From Pseudomonas sp. RIT-PI-AD (lineage in GTDB: Bacteria; Pseudomonadota; Gammaproteobacteria; Pseudomonadales; Pseudomonadaceae), in assembly GCF_025642785.1 (NCBI RefSeq), contig NZ_JANZKU010000009.1:1-64000 (forward strand): a DNA stretch of 64,000 nt, read 5' to 3'. A program made the translations under genes and the position numbers. The notes under the pieces are model-generated. The model had not been told where the DNA came from. It did no database searches and saw only the letters and a program-made list of their open reading frames with translations. Shown here one piece after another: positions 61,318-64,000 of this stretch (positions are counted from its first letter, which is position 1; every line of letters begins with the position of its first letter).

Positions 61318-61593
61318 CTAGAGGGCCGACGGGTGCTTCGCCAAGGGCGTGACCTGGATGGTCATGAAGGGAAACAGCGGCAGGCTGGACAGCAGGTCAT
61401 GCAGTTCGTCGTTGCTCTCCACATCGAAGATGCTGATGTTCGAGTACTGCCCGACCACCCGCCACAGGTGAGGCCACTTGCCGGAGCGCTGGATATCCTG
61501 GGCGCGCTGTTTCTCCGCGGCCTTGATCACGTCGATCTTCGCCGGTTCGATATCCCGGGGAATGTTCACATCCATCTTCACGCAATACAGCAT
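61318..61593 (-). CDS. Muconolactone delta-isomerase family protein (CatC-like)
   Basis: This 91-residue small protein has the CatC fold signature MLYCVKMDVNIPRDIEPAKIDVIKAAEKQRAQDIQRSGKWPHLWRVVGQYSNISIFDVESNDELHDLLSSLPLFPFMTIQVTPLAKHPS. It forms decamers in the known family and isomerises muconolactone to beta-ketoadipate enol-lactone in catechol degradation. catA and catB are not adjacent, so it is either a stand-alone paralogue for a related lactone or part of a scattered pathway. It lies 20 bases after the MFS gene stop, probably in the same operon. Confidence 0.85.
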   Translation of the reverse strand: MLYCVKMDVNIPRDIEPAKIDVIKAAEKQRAQDIQRSGKWPHLWRVVGQYSNISIFDVESNDELHDLLSSLPLFPFMTIQVTPLAKHPSAL

Positions 61594-61613
61594 TGGGGTT
61601 CTCCTCTTGGGCG

Positions 61614-62915
61614 TCAGATCTTGCTTTCGGACAAGCGTGCGGTCGGCGGCAGGTCGGTCGCGTCGTCCTCACTGAGAATCTTCGCGTCGACATCTTCCAG
61701 GCGTACGCCACGGGTTTCCGGCAACAACAGCACGGCGGTCACCGACAAGGCATAGGCGACCAGACAGAAGGTGCCGATCGACTGCGCCAGGCCGATGCGC
61801 TCGGAGAGCATGCCGACGCCGGCGATGGACAGCGCACCGAGGGACTTGCCCAGGTTGTAGGAAAAGCCCATGCAAGTGGTGCGCACGTGGGTCGGGAACA
61901 GCTCGCTGAGGAACGGCCCGAGCACCGCGAAGATCCCGGTGGCGAAGGCGCCCACGGGGAAGGCCATCATCATCAGCAGGGTGGTGTTCATCGGCACCAG
62001 CATGTAGATCACGGTGAAGATCCAGGCCCCGATGCTGAACAGCAGCAGCGCGGGGCGGCGGCCGTAGCGGTCGGCCAGCCAGGCGGTGACGACGAAGCCG
62101 ACGAAGGCGCCCGCGCACATGATCAGCATGGTGACGATCACCGGGCCGGGTTTCAGCCCGCGCACCGAGACCATCAGGGTCGGCAGCCAGGTCATGATGG
62201 TGTAGGCGGCGGCCTGCAGACCGGTCACCAGGACCGCGCCGAGCAGGGTCAGGCGAATCACATGGGGACGGAAGGCGGACAGGATCGAAGCGCGCTCCTC
62301 GGTCTGGGCCTTGGCGCGCTTGTAGATTTCCGGGTCCTTGACGTTGCGACGGACGAACAGCACGAAGCTCGCCGGGATGATCCCGACCCAGAACGCCACG
62401 CGCCAGGCCAGCTCGGCCGGCAGCCAGGCCAGCAACCCGGTCATCAGCACCGCCGCCAGGGCCCAACCCAGGGAAAAGCCGCTCTGCACGAAGCCCATGG
62501 CCTTGCCGCGATGCTCGGGGCGGATGATTTCCGCCATCAGTGCCGCGCCCACCGCCCATTCGCCGCCGAAGCCGAGGCCTTGCAGGGTACGCACCACCAG
62601 CATCTGCTCGAAGGACTGGGTGAAGCCGGCCAGCACGCCGAAGGCGGTGAACCAGCAGATGGTGAAGATCAGGATGCGCACGCGACCGTAGCGGTCACTG
62701 AGAATCCCGGCGATCCAGCCGCCCACCGAGGCCGACAGCAGCGCCGCCGTGCCCAGGATGCCGGCCTCGCCCTTGGATATCTGCCACACCGCCATCAGCG
62801 TCGGCAGCAGGAAGCTGAACATCTGGGCGTCGTAGGTATCCAGCGCCCAGCCCGAGAAGCAGGCCCAGAAGGTTTTTCGCTCTTGCGAGGAACCGGTTTT
62901 ATACCATTCGAACAT
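61614..62915 (-). CDS. MFS transporter, aromatic acid:H+ symporter type
   Basis: This 433-residue MFS permease has twelve predicted helices. Loop 2-3 motif GILSDRYGRVRILIF and loop 8-9 motif AWLADRYGRRPALLLFS are typical of the aromatic acid and metabolite:H+ symporter families, as is GWALDTYDAQMFSFLLPTLM in helix 1, where the Asp pair is functionally important in PcaK-like carriers. ATG 62915 has AAGGA eight bases upstream. It heads a minus-strand group with the CatC-like and CoA-transferase genes, which fits uptake of an aromatic or muconate-like acid. About 260 bases upstream of it hold no gene. Confidence 0.85.
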   Translation of the reverse strand: MFEWYKTGSSQERKTFWACFSGWALDTYDAQMFSFLLPTLMAVWQISKGEAGILGTAALLSASVGGWIAGILSDRYGRVRILIFTICWFTAFGVLAGFTQSFEQMLVVRTLQGLGFGGEWAVGAALMAEIIRPEHRGKAMGFVQSGFSLGWALAAVLMTGLLAWLPAELAWRVAFWVGIIPASFVLFVRRNVKDPEIYKRAKAQTEERASILSAFRPHVIRLTLLGAVLVTGLQAAAYTIMTWLPTLMVSVRGLKPGPVIVTMLIMCAGAFVGFVVTAWLADRYGRRPALLLFSIGAWIFTVIYMLVPMNTTLLMMMAFPVGAFATGIFAVLGPFLSELFPTHVRTTCMGFSYNLGKSLGALSIAGVGMLSERIGLAQSIGTFCLVAYALSVTAVLLLPETRGVRLEDVDAKILSEDDATDLPPTARLSESKI

Positions 62916-63176
62916 GTCGATCGTCCTTCTTGTTATTGGATTGCGGCTCATGGCTCGAGGCGGCCATCGCGTAGGTTCACTCCTGTGCCGGCCGTCGATC
63001 GTCGGTGCCGGCCGAGAGCATCGGCCTCGCTGCCGCGAACGCCATGGCAAGGGCGCCGCGCGACGATCTGGCTAACCGGATACTCGTGTCCTGTCTGCAT
63101 CTGGAGCATGCGGCAGATTCCATCGGCCGCCCATTTCCGTTTACGAAACCCTGCCTTTCGGGTTGGCTAAGTGGGC

Positions 63177-64000
63177 TCAGGCGCGCGGCGCGATCAGGAT
63201 GTCCTGGGCCATGCTGGCCAGCAGCCGGCCGCCGCGGTCATAGATGTGGGTCATCGCCAGGCCGCGTCCCGACAGGCTGCGCACCGCGTCGTTGACGAAC
63301 AGCAGCCAGTCGCTGGCATCGATGTCCAGGCTGTGGAACCACAGCGTATGGTTCAGGTTGCTGACGTAATAGTCCTGCCACAACTCGAACATGCCGACCG
63401 GTGGCGCCAGGCTGCCGTTCAGCCAGCTGTCCGACATGTAGGCCAGCGCCGCGTGATGCAGGCAGCCCTCGAACGGCAGGGCGTGATTGAGTCTTATCCA
63501 GTAGGCGATCTTCGACTGCCGCGCCGGATGCTCGAAATAGCCCTCCGGGTGGATCGGCCGCACGTCCAGCACCGGGCGACTGGAAAAGCGCAACTGCACC
63601 GCCTCTGAGCGCTGCGGATAGCGGGCCGCCAGTTCGGCCAGGGTGGGCAGGCTTTCCGGCTCGGGCATCGGGTTCTCCAGACGATGCGGATTGCCCGGGT
63701 CGCCCTGCCCCACCTGGAAGGACGCATTGGCGCTGAAAATCATCCCGGTGCCCTGGGCGCCATAGAGATGCCGGCTGGAAAAGCGCCGGCCGTCCTGCAG
63801 GCGCTCCACGCTGAACTCGATGCAGTCCTGCGGGCGCGCTCCCTGCAAGAAGGTCAGTTGCAGCATGCCCGGGCTGCGCCCGCTGACGGTCTGCGCCGCC
63901 GCCCAGAGTGCCTGGCCGAGCAGTTGGCCGCCGTAGACCCGGCCGTTGGCGTTGGTGTCGCAGACATAGCTGCGGAAGCCCGACTCGCCGGCCGGCTCCA
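63177..64000 (-). CDS. tesB: Acyl-CoA thioesterase II (TesB type), cut by right edge
   Basis: This frame continues beyond the right edge; about 274 residues are visible. The first visible part reads EPAGESGFRSYVCDTNANGRVYGGQLLGQALWAAAQTVSGRSPG, which includes the TesB N-terminal hot-dog motif VYGGQ-LGQAL. The C-terminal hot dog contains KIAYWIRLNHALPFEGCLHHAALAYMSDSWL and NLNHTLWFHSLDIDASDWLLF, with the Asp, Thr/Ser and Gln positions of the TesB catalytic site probably in these segments. It hydrolyses medium- to long-chain acyl-CoA in the cytoplasm. Only the N-terminal few residues appear to be missing. Confidence 0.9.
   Translation of the reverse strand, partial: EPAGESGFRSYVCDTNANGRVYGGQLLGQALWAAAQTVSGRSPGMLQLTFLQGARPQDCIEFSVERLQDGRRFSSRHLYGAQGTGMIFSANASFQVGQGDPGNPHRLENPMPEPESLPTLAELAARYPQRSEAVQLRFSSRPVLDVRPIHPEGYFEHPARQSKIAYWIRLNHALPFEGCLHHAALAYMSDSWLNGSLAPPVGMFELWQDYYVSNLNHTLWFHSLDIDASDWLLFVNDAVRSLSGRGLAMTHIYDRGGRLLASMAQDILIAPRA

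Overview
This 64 kb window is GC-rich, densely packed chromosomal DNA from a gammaproteobacterium, almost certainly a Pseudomonas of the P. aeruginosa / P. nitroreducens / P. citronellolis neighbourhood. The evidence is the msuEDC-sfnR sulfonate operon, the tandem sfnB genes, a type VI secretion (T6SS) locus ordered like P. aeruginosa HSI-I, and the very high third-position GC. I saw no tRNA, rRNA, insertion sequence, prophage or CRISPR array.

Layout. 1-9.9 kb: the edge of a chemoreceptor, an MFS permease, a YjfB-type small protein, YceH, a large hybrid histidine kinase translationally coupled to an AraC-type regulator, a sterol-desaturase-family membrane enzyme, and a double-domain KaiC-like ATPase with a single-domain response regulator. 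10-25.9 kb: an organosulfur region with msuE-msuD-msuC-sfnR (+ strand), a sulfonate-type ABC transporter (- strand), a rhodanese/phosphatase-like (DUF442)-sulfide:quinone oxidoreductase fusion, and a six-gene minus-strand run sfnB-sfnB-flavin monooxygenase-metQ-metN-metI. Three transcription units here carry good -24/-12 (sigma-54) promoters. Each has a related palindrome, ACTGTTGC-N4-GMRRCAGT or close to it, centred 99-101 bp upstream, so they look like one SfnR regulon. 25.9-26.9 kb: EpsC-type serine O-acetyltransferase.

27.2-53.1 kb: a complete H1-like T6SS in two divergent arms. The minus arm reads fha-pppA-tssJ-tssK-tssL-tssM-tagF. The plus arm reads PEGA-domain Ser/Thr kinase, TssQ-like lipoprotein, tssA-tssB-tssC-hcp, two small unknown genes, tagJ-tssE-tssF-tssG, an unknown exported protein, and clpV. 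Kinase, phosphatase, FHA protein and TagF together indicate post-translational (threonine phosphorylation) control. No vgrG or PAAR gene is present in the window. The two small genes between hcp and tagJ, a Gly-rich 128-residue protein and an overlapping two-helix membrane protein, are the best candidates for an undescribed effector-immunity pair.

53.3-64 kb: a GNAT acetyltransferase, then a six-gene minus-strand operon encoding a stressosome-like module (RsbR, RsbS, RsbT, RsbX-like phosphatase) that runs directly into two sensor-kinase/response-regulator hybrids rather than a sigma-B system. After it come an acetyl-CoA hydrolase/transferase-family protein, a muconolactone isomerase-family protein, an aromatic-acid-type MFS transporter, and a TesB-type thioesterase cut by the right edge.
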